64,000 nt of DNA, taken from assembly GCF_014353015.1 (NCBI RefSeq), contig NZ_CP060704.1, forward strand, positions 4,737,001-4,801,000, given 5' to 3'. Source of the DNA: Chitinimonas koreensis (GTDB taxonomy: Bacteria; Pseudomonadota; Gammaproteobacteria; Burkholderiales; Chitinimonadaceae). This document shows, one piece after another, positions 16,301-24,113 of the stretch; within the stretch, counting starts at the first letter, position 1; the number at the start of each line of letters is the position of its first letter. Position numbers and translations under genes: made by a program. The notes beneath the pieces are model-generated. The model did not search any database. It was not told where the DNA came from and worked only from the letters and a program-made list of their open reading frames with translations.

Positions 16301-16764
16301 GCCTGCTCCCGCTTGTTTGTTCGTATCCGGGCCCATCGTCCCAACCCTAGCATCCTAGACGGTGCCGACCGTGTAGGCACGCCGGCGACGCTACACGCCG
16401 GCCAGCGCCGCCACCGACCCGATGCTCGCACGAAAGCGCTTTGGATGCGAACTGCAGCCATCCGGCCGCTGACGATGCCGGTGCGCGCGCCACGGCATGC
16501 GACCGAGCGCCGCCGCAAAGGACTGCGCCCCGAGGTCAGGCGGGGGCGCGCGATTGGTGCCCGGCAACCTTGGGCTCGTCCGGGCCTGAGCCACTGCCGG
16601 ATCCACGTCCAGAGGACGGCAGGCAAGTGGCGCGCAGTCTGCCGGCCGCGTATTGCAGGCGTTTTGCAACGGGCTGACGACAACTTTACTCGGCCCCGCC
16701 CATCAACTTTCCGGGCTGGCGGCCGATAAGGTGGGTGGGGCACCCGCCCCGCAAGGAGCCCGCC
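16301..16764. other. intergenic region upstream of glgB
   Basis: This 464-base stretch carries the divergent upstream regions of glgB and the small gene at 16765. A short imperfect inverted repeat (GTGTAGGCACGCCGGCG against ACACGCCGGC) lies near 16371-16401. I see no supported gene, riboswitch or repeat-family member in it. Confidence 0.5.
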
Positions 16765-16944
16765 ATGCTGATCCAACTTTTCAGCCAGGCCGATCCCCGC
16801 ACCGTCGCCGAAGTGGCCGCCCATTACCGGGCGCTCGGCTACGTGGCGGAGACCAAGTGCCGGCGGGGCGTGTGTTACCTCAGGCTGTGGCAGGACAAGC
16901 CCGACGACCGCAGCGCGCTGCCACGCGCGCAAGGCGGCGTATAG
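16765..16944 (+). CDS. small hypothetical protein, 59 residues
   Basis: A short protein beginning MLIQLFSQADPRTVAEV, with a helix then AHYRALGYVAETKCRRGVCYLRLWQ containing two cysteines five residues apart and a charged tail. It has an AAGGAG ribosome site 7 bases before the ATG and its own terminator at 16963-16988, which is why I accept it as real. No signal peptide or membrane segment. Domain unknown; the C-x4-C pair might be structural or bind a metal, which is speculation. It lies alone between glgB and the tRNA gene. Confidence 0.6.
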   Translation: MLIQLFSQADPRTVAEVAAHYRALGYVAETKCRRGVCYLRLWQDKPDDRSALPRAQGGV

Positions 16945-16962
16945 AACGGGCGGTAAGGGCGA

Positions 16963-16988
16963 GAAGGCCGGGCGAGTGCCCGGCCTTC
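16963..16988 (+). terminator. hairpin after the 59-residue protein gene
   Basis: Perfect 11-bp stem GAAGGCCGGGC-GAGT-GCCCGGCCTTC, 18 bases after the stop at 16944, followed by a pyrimidine-rich but not pure T tract. Confidence 0.65.
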
Positions 16989-17038
16989 CGCTTTCCGCAA
17001 GCATGCCGGACATGACATGCCGGGCGTCGAAAAAGAAA

Positions 17039-17066
17039 GGGGCTACGCCTGGGCGTAACCCCTTTT
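17039..17066. terminator. bidirectional terminator downstream of tRNA-Thr
   Basis: Stem GGGG-C-TACGCC / GGCGTA-A-CCCC with one C-A mismatch. TTTT follows on the plus strand, and on the minus strand, 7 bases beyond the tRNA 3' end, the hairpin runs into TTTCTTTTT. Confidence 0.8.
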
Positions 17067-17073
17067 GAATCTC

Positions 17074-17149
17074 TGGTGCCGGCAACCGGAATCGAACTGG
17101 TGACCTGCTGATTACAAGGCAGCTGCTCTACCAACTGAGCTATACCGGC
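17074..17149 (-). tRNA. tRNA-Thr, anticodon TGT
   Basis: A 76-base cloverleaf with encoded CCA. The acceptor arm GCCGGTA pairs with TGCCGGC, the D arm is GCTC/GAGC, anticodon TGT lies at 17114-17116 in loop CTTGTAA, and the T loop is TTCGATT. The anticodon stem GCTGC/TCAGC has a C-U mismatch at 31:39. The sequence otherwise closely resembles E. coli tRNA-Thr(UGU). A terminator follows at once. Confidence 0.96.
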
Positions 17150-17174
17150 GAAGGACGCGGATTATAGCAAGGCT

Positions 17175-18197
17175 TCAACTCTTGCCGAGGTCCTTGGACA
17201 TGAAAAATGCGTCCGAGAAGAACTCCTCGCTCGGCAGGCCGCGGCCGGTGAAGCTGCCGTGGGCGGCCTCGACCATCACCGGCGCGCCGCAGGCATAGAC
17301 CTGGTAACCCGACAGATCGGCGAAGTCGTGCAGCACCGCCTCGTGCACGAAGCCGGTGCGGCCGTGCCAGGCATCCTCGGGCAGCGGTTCGCTGAGCACC
17401 GGGATGAAGGTGAAGTTCGGATGCTCGGCCTGCCACTGGCTCGGCAGCTCGGGCATGTAGAGGTCGGCCAGCGTGCGGGCGCCCCAGTACAGGATCATTT
17501 CGCGCTGGATGCCCTTCTGCCAGGCGTACTCGACGATGCTCTTGATCGGCGCGAAGCCGGTGCCGCTCGAGATGAAGATGATCGGCTTGTCCGATTCCTC
17601 GCGCAGGAAGAACGAGCCGAGCGGCCCGGTGAAGCGCAGGATCTCGCGCTCGCGCATTGAGTTGTGCACGTATTCGGAGAAGGCGCCGCCCGGCACCAGC
17701 CGCACGTGCAACTGCAGGTAGTCGTCGTTGTGCGGCGGATTGGCCAGCGAGAAGCTGCGCTTCTTGCCGTCCTTGGTGTGGATGTCGATGTACTGGCCGG
17801 CCAGGAACTGCAGCCGCTCATTGGTCGGCAGCTTCAGCGCCAGCACCGCCACGTCGTGCGAGACGCGGTCGATCTTCTCGACCCGGCACGGCAGCGTGCG
17901 GATCTGGATGTCCTTGGTGGCCAGGATCTCGCGGCATTCGATGGTCACGTCGCCGATCGGCTCGGCGCAGCAGAACAGCGCCATGCCCTGGTTCTGCTCG
18001 GTCAGGTTGAGCGCCGAGGTCGAATGCTCGCGCTGCCGCACTTCGCCGGCCAGCACGCGGCCCTTGCAGGCGCCGCAGGCGCCGTTGCGGCAGCCGTAGG
18101 GCATGTTGAAACCGGCGCGCAGCGCGGCGTCGAGGATGGTGTCCCCGGCTTCGACGGTGACCTGCTGCTTGCTCGGCTCGATGAAAAGCTGGGACAT
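17175..18197 (-). CDS. 2Fe-2S ferredoxin/FAD oxidoreductase (CDP-6-deoxy-delta-3,4-glucoseen reductase type)
   Basis: A 340-residue electron-transfer flavoprotein. Residues 1-95 form a plant-type [2Fe-2S] ferredoxin domain with C-x4-C-x2-C (YGCRNGACGACKG) and the fourth Cys in FCCAEP. Then follow an FAD-binding domain (RSFSLANPP at about 150) and an NAD(P)-binding domain (ISSGTGFAPIKS, then YACGAPVMVEAA). Such proteins pass electrons from NAD(P)H via FAD to an iron-sulfur cluster. The AscD-type name is the usual database label; the real acceptor is not shown by context. The ATG at 18197 has an AGGA site; the frame's extension to 18479 lies opposite the divergent gene at 18240. Confidence 0.85.
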   Translation of the reverse strand: MSQLFIEPSKQQVTVEAGDTILDAALRAGFNMPYGCRNGACGACKGRVLAGEVRQREHSTSALNLTEQNQGMALFCCAEPIGDVTIECREILATKDIQIRTLPCRVEKIDRVSHDVAVLALKLPTNERLQFLAGQYIDIHTKDGKKRSFSLANPPHNDDYLQLHVRLVPGGAFSEYVHNSMREREILRFTGPLGSFFLREESDKPIIFISSGTGFAPIKSIVEYAWQKGIQREMILYWGARTLADLYMPELPSQWQAEHPNFTFIPVLSEPLPEDAWHGRTGFVHEAVLHDFADLSGYQVYACGAPVMVEAAHGSFTGRGLPSEEFFSDAFFMSKDLGKS

Positions 18198-18239
18198 CGC
18201 GATTCCTGCTGGCAGGCACGACGCGGCTAGAATCGCGTC

Positions 18240-19133
18240 ATGCACAAAAGAAGACTGTTGATCGTGGGTTGCGGCGACGTGGTACGCCGGGCCTTGCCCT
18301 GGCTGACGCGGCGCTTCCGCGTCCTGGCGCTGTGCCGCGGCGAGGAGCAGGCCGCGTCGCTGCGCGCGCTCGGCGTCGTGCCGATCATCGGCGACCTCGA
18401 CCGGCCGGCCACGCTGCGGCGCCTGGCCGGGCTGGCCGACCATCTGCTGCACAGCGCGCCGCCGCCGGCCGAAGGCCACGGCGACCCGCGCAGCAGGCGG
18501 CTGGCCGCGGCGCTGGCACGGGGCGCGATTCTACCACGCAGGGTTGCCTACATCAGTACGACCGGGGTCTATGGCGATTGTGCCGGCGCACGCTTCGACG
18601 AGTCGCGCCCGCCGCGGCCGGAGTCGCCGCGCGCGCTGCGCCGGGTCGCCGCCGAGCAGCTGCTGCGCGACTTCGGCCGGCGCAACCGCTGCCGCGTGGC
18701 GATCGTGCGCGCGCCCGGCATCTATGCGCAGGACCGGCTGCCGCTCGAACGCCTGCACAAGGGCACGCCGGCGCTGGCGGCCGGCGACGACGGCTTCAGC
18801 AACCACATCCATGCCGACGACCTGGCCATGGCGGCCGCGCTGGCGCTGTGGCGCGGCCGGCCGGGCCGGGTCTACCACGCCTGCGACGACAGCGAATGGA
18901 CCATGGGCGAGTGGTTCGACCGGGTTGCCGACGCCGCCGGCCTGCCGCGGCCGCCCAGGCTGCCGCGCGACGAGATCGTGCGGCAGGTGTCGCCGGCCTT
19001 GTGGTCCTTCATGCGGGAATCGCGCCGGCTGATCAACACGCGGCTCAAGCGGGAATTGCGACTGGGACTGCGTCATCCGACGCCGGAGGGACTGCTGGCG
19101 GCTCTGCGCGCGGATCAGTTGCGCAGCAGCTGA
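18240..19133 (+). CDS. NAD(P)-dependent epimerase/dehydratase-like protein (YeeZ-like)
   Basis: A 297-residue atypical extended SDR. It has a Rossmann GCGDVVRRAL motif at about residues 10-19, an ISTTGVYGD segment at about 104-112 in place of the usual catalytic Ser/Tyr region, and HIHADDLAMAA (about 189) as in sugar epimerase-like proteins. The classical Y-x3-K pair is not obvious, so activity is uncertain. It starts 42 bases from the divergent reductase gene at 18197. Its last 19 bases overlap the 3' end of the convergent PilZ gene. Similar proteins are annotated as NAD(P)H-binding/YeeZ family of unknown substrate. Confidence 0.75.
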   Translation: MHKRRLLIVGCGDVVRRALPWLTRRFRVLALCRGEEQAASLRALGVVPIIGDLDRPATLRRLAGLADHLLHSAPPPAEGHGDPRSRRLAAALARGAILPRRVAYISTTGVYGDCAGARFDESRPPRPESPRALRRVAAEQLLRDFGRRNRCRVAIVRAPGIYAQDRLPLERLHKGTPALAAGDDGFSNHIHADDLAMAAALALWRGRPGRVYHACDDSEWTMGEWFDRVADAAGLPRPPRLPRDEIVRQVSPALWSFMRESRRLINTRLKRELRLGLRHPTPEGLLAALRADQLRSS

Positions 19134-19912
19134 TGGCGCTCGCGCTCCAGCTGCGCCATGTAGCGCTGGAGCAGATTCTCGGTCTGCCGCGGCAGGTCGA
19201 CGAAGCGCGCGCCGAGCATCGACTGCACGGTGCCGTCGCGCTTGGTCACCTGGCGCTTGCTGCGGATCTCGAGCGAGACCTCGACCAGGCCGAAGGTGCC
19301 GAGGTCGATGCGGCAACCCTGGAACACGTCGAGCTGCTGGATGTCGACCGCGCCCTGCATCCACAGGCCGACGCCGCCGATCGAGATGTCGTGCAGCGGC
19401 AACTCGAGGATGCGGCCGTTCGGATGCGGCATGCGGCAGACCAGCGGCCGACCGATCGGCGTCTCGAGCCGGAAGTACTCGCGCCGCTGCAGCTTGATCA
19501 GGTCGTCCGGGAAGCGTGCCGAGAAGGCCGGGCGGCCGTCGTAGTCGTCCATGGCCACGCCGCCGGGCAGCACGAACTGGATCTTGACGCCCTCCTGCGC
19601 GGCGACGAAGACCACATGGTCGGCGCGCAGGAGGCCGCGGTTGATCGCCTCGGTGCCGCTGACGTCGAACCAGAAGCGCTTCTGCTTGGAATCCGCGTCG
19701 AGGATGGTCGACAGGAAGGAATTGCGGCCGTGATCGAAGTAGATCGAGATCAGGTCGTTCTTCTGCGCCAGCGCACGCAGCACGAAGCCGATCTCCATCG
19801 GCGTGTACAGCAGGAACTGGCTGACATCCACGCCTTCCGGGATCAGGGCGACCGGGCCCTTGCCTTCAGATGAATGAGTGTTTTCCTGATCCGCCACTGT
19901 CGTTCCGGACAT
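19115..19912 (-). CDS. ycgR: flagellar brake protein YcgR-type, PilZ domain
   Basis: A 265-residue cytoplasmic c-di-GMP effector. The N-terminal YcgR domain (about 35-130) contains the LLYTPMEIGFVLRALAQKNDLIS signature. The C-terminal PilZ domain (about 140-250) carries the c-di-GMP site: R-x3-R in QRREYFR and D-x-S-x2-G in DISIGGVG. In enterobacteria YcgR binds the flagellar motor and slows it when c-di-GMP is high. That this organism uses it so is inferred, since no flagellar genes lie in the window. The 3' end overlaps the epimerase-like gene by 19 bases. Confidence 0.88.
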   Translation of the reverse strand: MSGTTVADQENTHSSEGKGPVALIPEGVDVSQFLLYTPMEIGFVLRALAQKNDLISIYFDHGRNSFLSTILDADSKQKRFWFDVSGTEAINRGLLRADHVVFVAAQEGVKIQFVLPGGVAMDDYDGRPAFSARFPDDLIKLQRREYFRLETPIGRPLVCRMPHPNGRILELPLHDISIGGVGLWMQGAVDIQQLDVFQGCRIDLGTFGLVEVSLEIRSKRQVTKRDGTVQSMLGARFVDLPRQTENLLQRYMAQLERERHQLLRN

Positions 19913-20017
19913 TGTTATGAGGGTACCGCGCCCCGTCGCCGTGCGGGCGCATCATGACCCAGCTATCCATCCGCCGCCGCCGATCGCGGACGATCGGCCT
20001 CCCCGGCGTTATGCCGC

Positions 20018-20602
20018 TCAGCCGCGCAGCAACAGGTCGATGTCGTGGGCGAAGACCTTGGCCCCGGCACCGTAATTGACGAAGACGCGCAGTTTACCGG
20101 CCTTGTCGAGAATATAGCTCCCGGCACTGTGATCGACCGTGTAATTTTTGTCGTCGCTGCCGGACTTCTGGAACACGATCCGGTAGCGGTCGGCCACCGC
20201 CTTGACCTCGGCCGGCGTGCCGGTCAGGCCGAGGAAGGACGGGTCGAAGGCCGGCACGTACTGGGCCAGCAGCGCCTGCGTATCGCGCTCCGGATCGACC
20301 GTGACGAACACCACCTGCACCTCGGCGGCGCGCCCGCCGAGCGTCTTCATGGCGGCCGCCAGCTCGCTCATGGTGGTCGGGCAGACATCGGGGCAATGGG
20401 TGTAGCCGAAGAACAGCACCACCACCTTGCCCTTGAAATCGGCCAGCGCGTGCGGCTTGCCGTCGTGGCCGGTCAGGCGGAAATCGCCGCCGATGTCGGC
20501 GCCGGTGATGTCGGTCGCCTCGAAGGCGGTGGCCGGATCCTTGCTGCAGCCGGCAAGGCCGAGCGCCAGGGCCAGGGTGAACAGGGCGAGCAGTCGTCGC
20601 AT
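20018..20602 (-). CDS. Sco1/SenC family copper chaperone for cytochrome oxidase
   Basis: A 194-residue lipoprotein (lipobox G-L-A-G-C, Cys19) with a thioredoxin fold. The copper-binding C-x3-C is in HCPDVCPTT and the partner His in TVDHSAGSY. Sco proteins deliver copper to, or reduce, the CuA site of oxidase subunit II on the periplasmic side. It is the last gene of the run SURF1 / Sco-like / ctaA / ctaB / sco, starting 3 bases after the ctaB stop, so it is transcribed with the heme A synthesis genes. Confidence 0.93.
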   Translation of the reverse strand: MRRLLALFTLALALGLAGCSKDPATAFEATDITGADIGGDFRLTGHDGKPHALADFKGKVVVLFFGYTHCPDVCPTTMSELAAAMKTLGGRAAEVQVVFVTVDPERDTQALLAQYVPAFDPSFLGLTGTPAEVKAVADRYRIVFQKSGSDDKNYTVDHSAGSYILDKAGKLRVFVNYGAGAKVFAHDIDLLLRG

Positions 20603-20605
20603 GGC

Positions 20606-21517
20606 TTATCCGAGCGGGAAACGCAAGTAGTGGTCGAGCAGCAGCGCGGCGAACAGCAGCGAGAGGTAGAGGATCGAGTAGCGGAAGGTGCTGCGCGCCA
20701 GCGCGTCCGAATAGTTGCGCCAGATGCGCCAGGCATAGGCGATGAACACGCCGTCGAGCGCCAGCGCAGCGGCCAGGTAGATCAGGCCGGACATGCCGGT
20801 GGCCACCGGCAGCAGGGTCACCGCGGTCAGGATCAGCGTGTAGAGCAGCACGTGCAGGCGGGTGAAGACCTCGCCGTGGGTCACCGGCAGCATGGGCAGG
20901 CCGGCGCGCGCATAGTCGTCGCGCCGGTACAGCGCCAGCGCCCAGAAATGCGGCGGGGTCCAGGCGAAGATGATCAGGAACAGGATCATCGCGTCGTGGC
21001 TGACCTCGCCGGTCACCGCGGCCCAGCCGAGGATCGGCGGCATGGCGCCCGAGGCGCCGCCGATCACGATGTTCTGCGGCGTGTTGGGCTTGAGCACCAC
21101 GGTATAGATGATGGCGTAGCCGACGAAGGTCGCCAGCGTCAGCCACATGGTGAGCGGGTTGACCCACTCGTGCAGCAGCGCCAGGCCGACGCCGCCGACC
21201 GCCAGCGCAAAGGCCAGCGTCTGGCTGCTGGTCACCTGGCCGCGCGGCAGCGGCCGGGCGCGGGTGCGCGCCATCAGCGCGTCGATGCGCTGCTCGACCA
21301 GGCAGTTGATCGCGGCCGCCGCGCCGGCGACCAGCGCGATGCCGACGGTGGCGGCCAGCACCGGCACCAGCGGCGGCAGGCCGGGCACCGCGAGGAACAT
21401 GCCGATCACCGCGCAGAACACGATCAGCGAGACCACGCGCGGCTTGGCCAGGGCCAGGAATTCGCGCGCACGCGCCTTGAGACCCGGCGCGGGCCGGGTC
21501 AGGGTGGTAGCGGACAT
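20606..21517 (-). CDS. ctaB: protoheme IX farnesyltransferase (heme O synthase)
   Basis: A 303-residue, about nine-helix UbiA-family membrane enzyme (also called CyoE) that adds a farnesyl group to heme B to make heme O. The prenyl-diphosphate-binding motif appears as N-x8-D-x2-M-x-RTRxRPLP (NCLVEQRIDALMARTRARPLP), slightly diverged from the common NDYFDxxID form, and the second loop is YRRDDYARAG. The start at 21517 (MSATTL) has a GGAG site; an upstream in-frame ATG at 21547 lacks one. It sits between ctaA, which oxidises heme O to heme A, and sco. Confidence 0.94.
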   Translation of the reverse strand: MSATTLTRPAPGLKARAREFLALAKPRVVSLIVFCAVIGMFLAVPGLPPLVPVLAATVGIALVAGAAAAINCLVEQRIDALMARTRARPLPRGQVTSSQTLAFALAVGGVGLALLHEWVNPLTMWLTLATFVGYAIIYTVVLKPNTPQNIVIGGASGAMPPILGWAAVTGEVSHDAMILFLIIFAWTPPHFWALALYRRDDYARAGLPMLPVTHGEVFTRLHVLLYTLILTAVTLLPVATGMSGLIYLAAALALDGVFIAYAWRIWRNYSDALARSTFRYSILYLSLLFAALLLDHYLRFPLG

Positions 21518-21565
21518 GGCGTCGTCTCCTACACGCTCGGGTTTCATCTCGTCGCCTCGCCGCGC

Positions 21566-22539
21566 CTAACGGCGCGACGCCAGCCGGAAATTCAGGATCA
21601 CCGTCAGGGTCAGCAGCAGCGCCGCGCCGGCGTTGTGCAGCACCGCGATCGGCAGCGGCAGTTGGAGCAGCACGTTGGCGATGCCCAGGCCCACCTGCAG
21701 CAGCAGCACCGCCGCGATGGCGAGGGCAAGGCTACGCAAAACGCCTTGTGCATACAAGCGCCAAGCCAGCCAGCCGACATAGCAGAAGGTGACCAGCGCG
21801 CCGAGCCGGTGCAGCCAGTGGATCGCGGTCAGATTGGCCATCGTCAGCATCGCGCCGTCGGGTGTCTGGCCGAGCTCGCGCAGCACGTGGAAGGCGTCGC
21901 GGAAGTCCATCTGCGGCACCAGCGCCCCTGACAGGTGGGGAAATCGGCGCAGGCCAGCGCGGCGTAGTTGGTGCTGACCCAGCCGCCGAGCACGATCTGG
22001 CAGGCCACCACCGCGAGGCCGACGGCGGCGAGCCGGCGCAGGCCGCCGCCGTCGCGGGTCGCCACCGGCCATTCGCGCTGGCGCAGTGCCAGCCAGGTCA
22101 GCAACGCCAGCAGCGTCATGCCGCCGATCAGGTGGCCGGTGACGATGGCCGGCTTGAGCAGCATGGTCACGGTCCAGGCGCCGAGCGCGCCCTGGAAGCA
22201 GACCACGAAGAAGGTGACGACCGCCAATGCCGGCGACTGGCGCAGCCGCTCGCGCTGCCGCACCGCCAGCACCGACAGGACCAGGACCAGCAGGCCCAGG
22301 CCGCTGGCGAAGTAGCGGTGGATCATCTCCTTCCAGGCCTTGGTCAGGCTGACCGGCCCGTGCGGCATGTCGGCATGGGCGGCGCTGATCTCCTCGATCG
22401 CGTGGATCGGCGTCGGCTTGCCGTAGCAGCCGGGCCAGTCGGGGCAGCCGAGGCCGGCGTCGGATAGGCGCACGTAGGCGCCGAGCACGATCAGGCAGAA
22501 GGTCCAGACGACGGCCAGCAGGGTGAGTTTCTTGAACAT
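21566..22539 (-). CDS. ctaA: heme A synthase CtaA/COX15, interrupted by one-base frameshift
   Basis: An eight-helix membrane monooxygenase that converts heme O to heme A. The first half (from MFKKLTLLAVVWTF at 22539) includes GCPDWPGCYG with the conserved Cys pair and the HRYFAS and GHLIGG heme-ligand histidines. The second half (from about ALVPQMDFRD to 21566) has IHWLHRLGA and VLHNAGAALLL. The two halves are in different frames. One extra C in the run at 21925-21928 joins them into a normal 324-residue protein (...DFPTCQG|ALVPQMDF...). Most likely a sequencing/assembly error, because the surrounding oxidase locus is complete. It follows the Sco-like gene by 4 bases. Confidence 0.88.
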
Positions 22540-22543
22540 GGGA

Positions 22544-23107
22544 TCAGCCGAGGTTCTGGTTGTTCTTCAGGATCTTGCCGAGTTCCTTGATGACCTGGCC
22601 CGGCTGGGCGTCGCGCGGGTAGCGCAGCACCTGGTTGCCGAGCGGGTCGATCAGGTAGAAGCCGGTGGCCAGCTCGCCCGGCAGCGGCACCGGCGCCAGC
22701 GCGCGGCGCAGCTGGGCGCCGTCGGCGGCGGCCAGCGCGGCGGCGCTCGGCTGGCCGGCGTCGGTCAGCAGCCACAGCCGCTCGATGCGGGGCATCTCCT
22801 TGCCCTGGGCGATCCGGTACTGGCGCAGCGCATGCAGCGTGTCCTGGCAAGCGGCCGCGCAACCGGCGCCGTCAGCCATCGCCAACACCCACTTGCCCTT
22901 GAATTCGGCCAGGCTGGCCGGCTTGCCGTCGAGCGTCTGCATCGCGAAGGCCGGCACCGGGCCGACCTTCAGCAATTCGCCGTAGGTCATGCCGCCCTGC
23001 GGCTTCCAGACGTAGTAGGCCAGGTAGGACGCCAGCACCGGCGCGATGGTGATGGCGATCAGCAGGAACAGCGTGCGGCGGCCGGATTTCTTGTCGGTAG
23101 TGCTCAT
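22544..23107 (-). CDS. membrane-anchored Sco-like thioredoxin-fold protein of the cox cluster
   Basis: A 187-residue protein with one N-terminal membrane anchor (about 13-33, LFLLIAITIAPVLASYLAYYV) and a periplasmic thioredoxin-like domain. It contains DGAGCAAACQDTL, where C-x3-C matches the spacing of the Sco copper site, and an FYLIDPLGNQVLRYP strand pair. The His ligand of true Sco proteins is not evident. Related proteins occur between SURF1 and ctaA in many betaproteobacteria. A role in copper or thiol handling during oxidase assembly is inference. The start overlaps the SURF1 stop (ATGA at 23104-23107), indicating translational coupling. Confidence 0.78.
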   Translation of the reverse strand: MSTTDKKSGRRTLFLLIAITIAPVLASYLAYYVWKPQGGMTYGELLKVGPVPAFAMQTLDGKPASLAEFKGKWVLAMADGAGCAAACQDTLHALRQYRIAQGKEMPRIERLWLLTDAGQPSAAALAAADGAQLRRALAPVPLPGELATGFYLIDPLGNQVLRYPRDAQPGQVIKELGKILKNNQNLG

Positions 23108-23787
23108 TCGCTTCGACGTTTCCAGTGCAGGAAGATGAATAGGAAGGCTGCCAGCGCCGCGAACAGGAACCATTGGCCGGCGTAGGCGTAGTGCTTCTCG
23201 ATGCCGAGGCCGGGCGCCGGCCAGTCGCGCGCGAGCGGATCCGCGCCGTCGAGCTGCCAGGCCAGCGCGGCCACCAACGGCGCCTGCGTCCTGGCGCGGT
23301 AGCGCGTCCAGTCGAGGTTCTGCCAGACCGCGCCGGCGGCGGTGTCGCCGGCCAGCTCGACGTAGTGCTGCGCCGGCGGCTCGAACCGCACGGTCAGCAC
23401 CTGCTCGCCGGCCGGCAGCGGCGCCTGGGGCACGACGCCGGGCCGCTTGAGCAGCCAGCCGCGGTTGACCAGCAGCCAGCGGCCATCCGCCAGTTGCAGC
23501 GGCGCCAGTACGTGAAAACCGGCCTGGCCGGCGCGCACGCGGTTGTCGAGGAAGATCTGCCCCTCGGGCCGCCATACGCCGCGCACGCTGAAGCGGCGCT
23601 GCCAGGCCGTCTCGCCGAGCTCGCCCTGCCACGGCGCCACGGGCTTGAGCGCCTGCGCCGCGCGCAGTTCGGCCAGCTCGGCCTTGTGCAGGCCGCGGCC
23701 GAGCTGCCAGAAACCGAGGCGCACGGTCAGCGCCACGAACAGCACGGTGGCGATCAGGACGATCAGGCGGGGACGGCGGAAGGACAT
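23104..23787 (-). CDS. SURF1 family cytochrome oxidase assembly protein
   Basis: A 227-residue protein with two membrane helices, near residues 6-25 (RLIVLIATVLFVALTVRLGFWQLGR) and 200-220 (YAYAGQWFLFAALAAFLFIFLHW). Between them is a periplasmic domain carrying the family signatures FSVRGVW, IFLDNR and LLVNRGWL. SURF1 (Shy1) helps insert heme A into oxidase subunit I. First gene of the assembly run toward sco, diverging from the DUF2909 gene at 23853. The start at 23787 (MSFRRP) begins the first helix; the frame's extension to 23832 is not needed. Confidence 0.92.
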   Translation of the reverse strand: MSFRRPRLIVLIATVLFVALTVRLGFWQLGRGLHKAELAELRAAQALKPVAPWQGELGETAWQRRFSVRGVWRPEGQIFLDNRVRAGQAGFHVLAPLQLADGRWLLVNRGWLLKRPGVVPQAPLPAGEQVLTVRFEPPAQHYVELAGDTAAGAVWQNLDWTRYRARTQAPLVAALAWQLDGADPLARDWPAPGLGIEKHYAYAGQWFLFAALAAFLFIFLHWKRRSE

Positions 23788-23852
23788 GAAGCGATTTGGC
23801 GGGAGGCGGGGACGGCGACTACACTCGGCCATCGCCTTCGTGTGACATCGCC

Positions 23853-24053
23853 ATGAAAATCGTCGTCGTATTGCTGATCGTCTGCATCCTGCTTGCCATG
23901 GGCAGCGCGCTGTTCACGCTGATCCGCCACAAGGGCGCCTCGGAGCGCACGGTGCGCGCGCTGACCCTGCGCGTCGCGCTGTCGATCGGGCTGTTCCTGC
24001 TGCTGATGCTGGCCTGGAAGCTCGGCTGGACCCAGCCGCATCCGGTCGGCTGA
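23853..24053 (+). CDS. twin-transmembrane DUF2909 protein
   Basis: A 66-residue inner-membrane protein with two helices (about 2-24 and 40-58) joined by a short basic loop RHKGASERTVRAL. This is the layout of DUF2909 proteins, which sit opposite SURF1 in betaproteobacterial oxidase loci. Function unknown; a role in oxidase assembly or stability is inferred from location only. The gene has its own terminator at 24077-24104 and is the only plus-strand gene of the oxidase locus. Confidence 0.85.
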   Translation: MKIVVVLLIVCILLAMGSALFTLIRHKGASERTVRALTLRVALSIGLFLLLMLAWKLGWTQPHPVG

Positions 24054-24071
24054 CCGGCCCGTTGCGGCAAC

Positions 24072-24104
24072 AAAAAGGGTGCGGCATCCGCCGCACCCTT
24101 TTTT
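24072..24104. terminator. bidirectional terminator between DUF2909 and ctaE
   Basis: Stem GGGTGCGG-CATCCG-CCGCACCC flanked by AAAAA (24072-24076) and TTTTTT (24099-24104). It closes both the DUF2909 transcript on plus and the ctaC-to-ctaE operon on minus. Confidence 0.9.
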
Positions 24105-24113
24105 CATACGGGC

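Noticed and set aside
16301..16764. Riboswitch or small RNA upstream of the glycogen or small-protein genes
   Set aside because: I could not match any known riboswitch core; only weak inverted repeats are present.
21566..22539. ctaA as two separate genes or a true pseudogene
   Set aside because: The halves complement exactly after adding one base, and the neighbouring oxidase genes show the same type of one-base loss in C/G runs.
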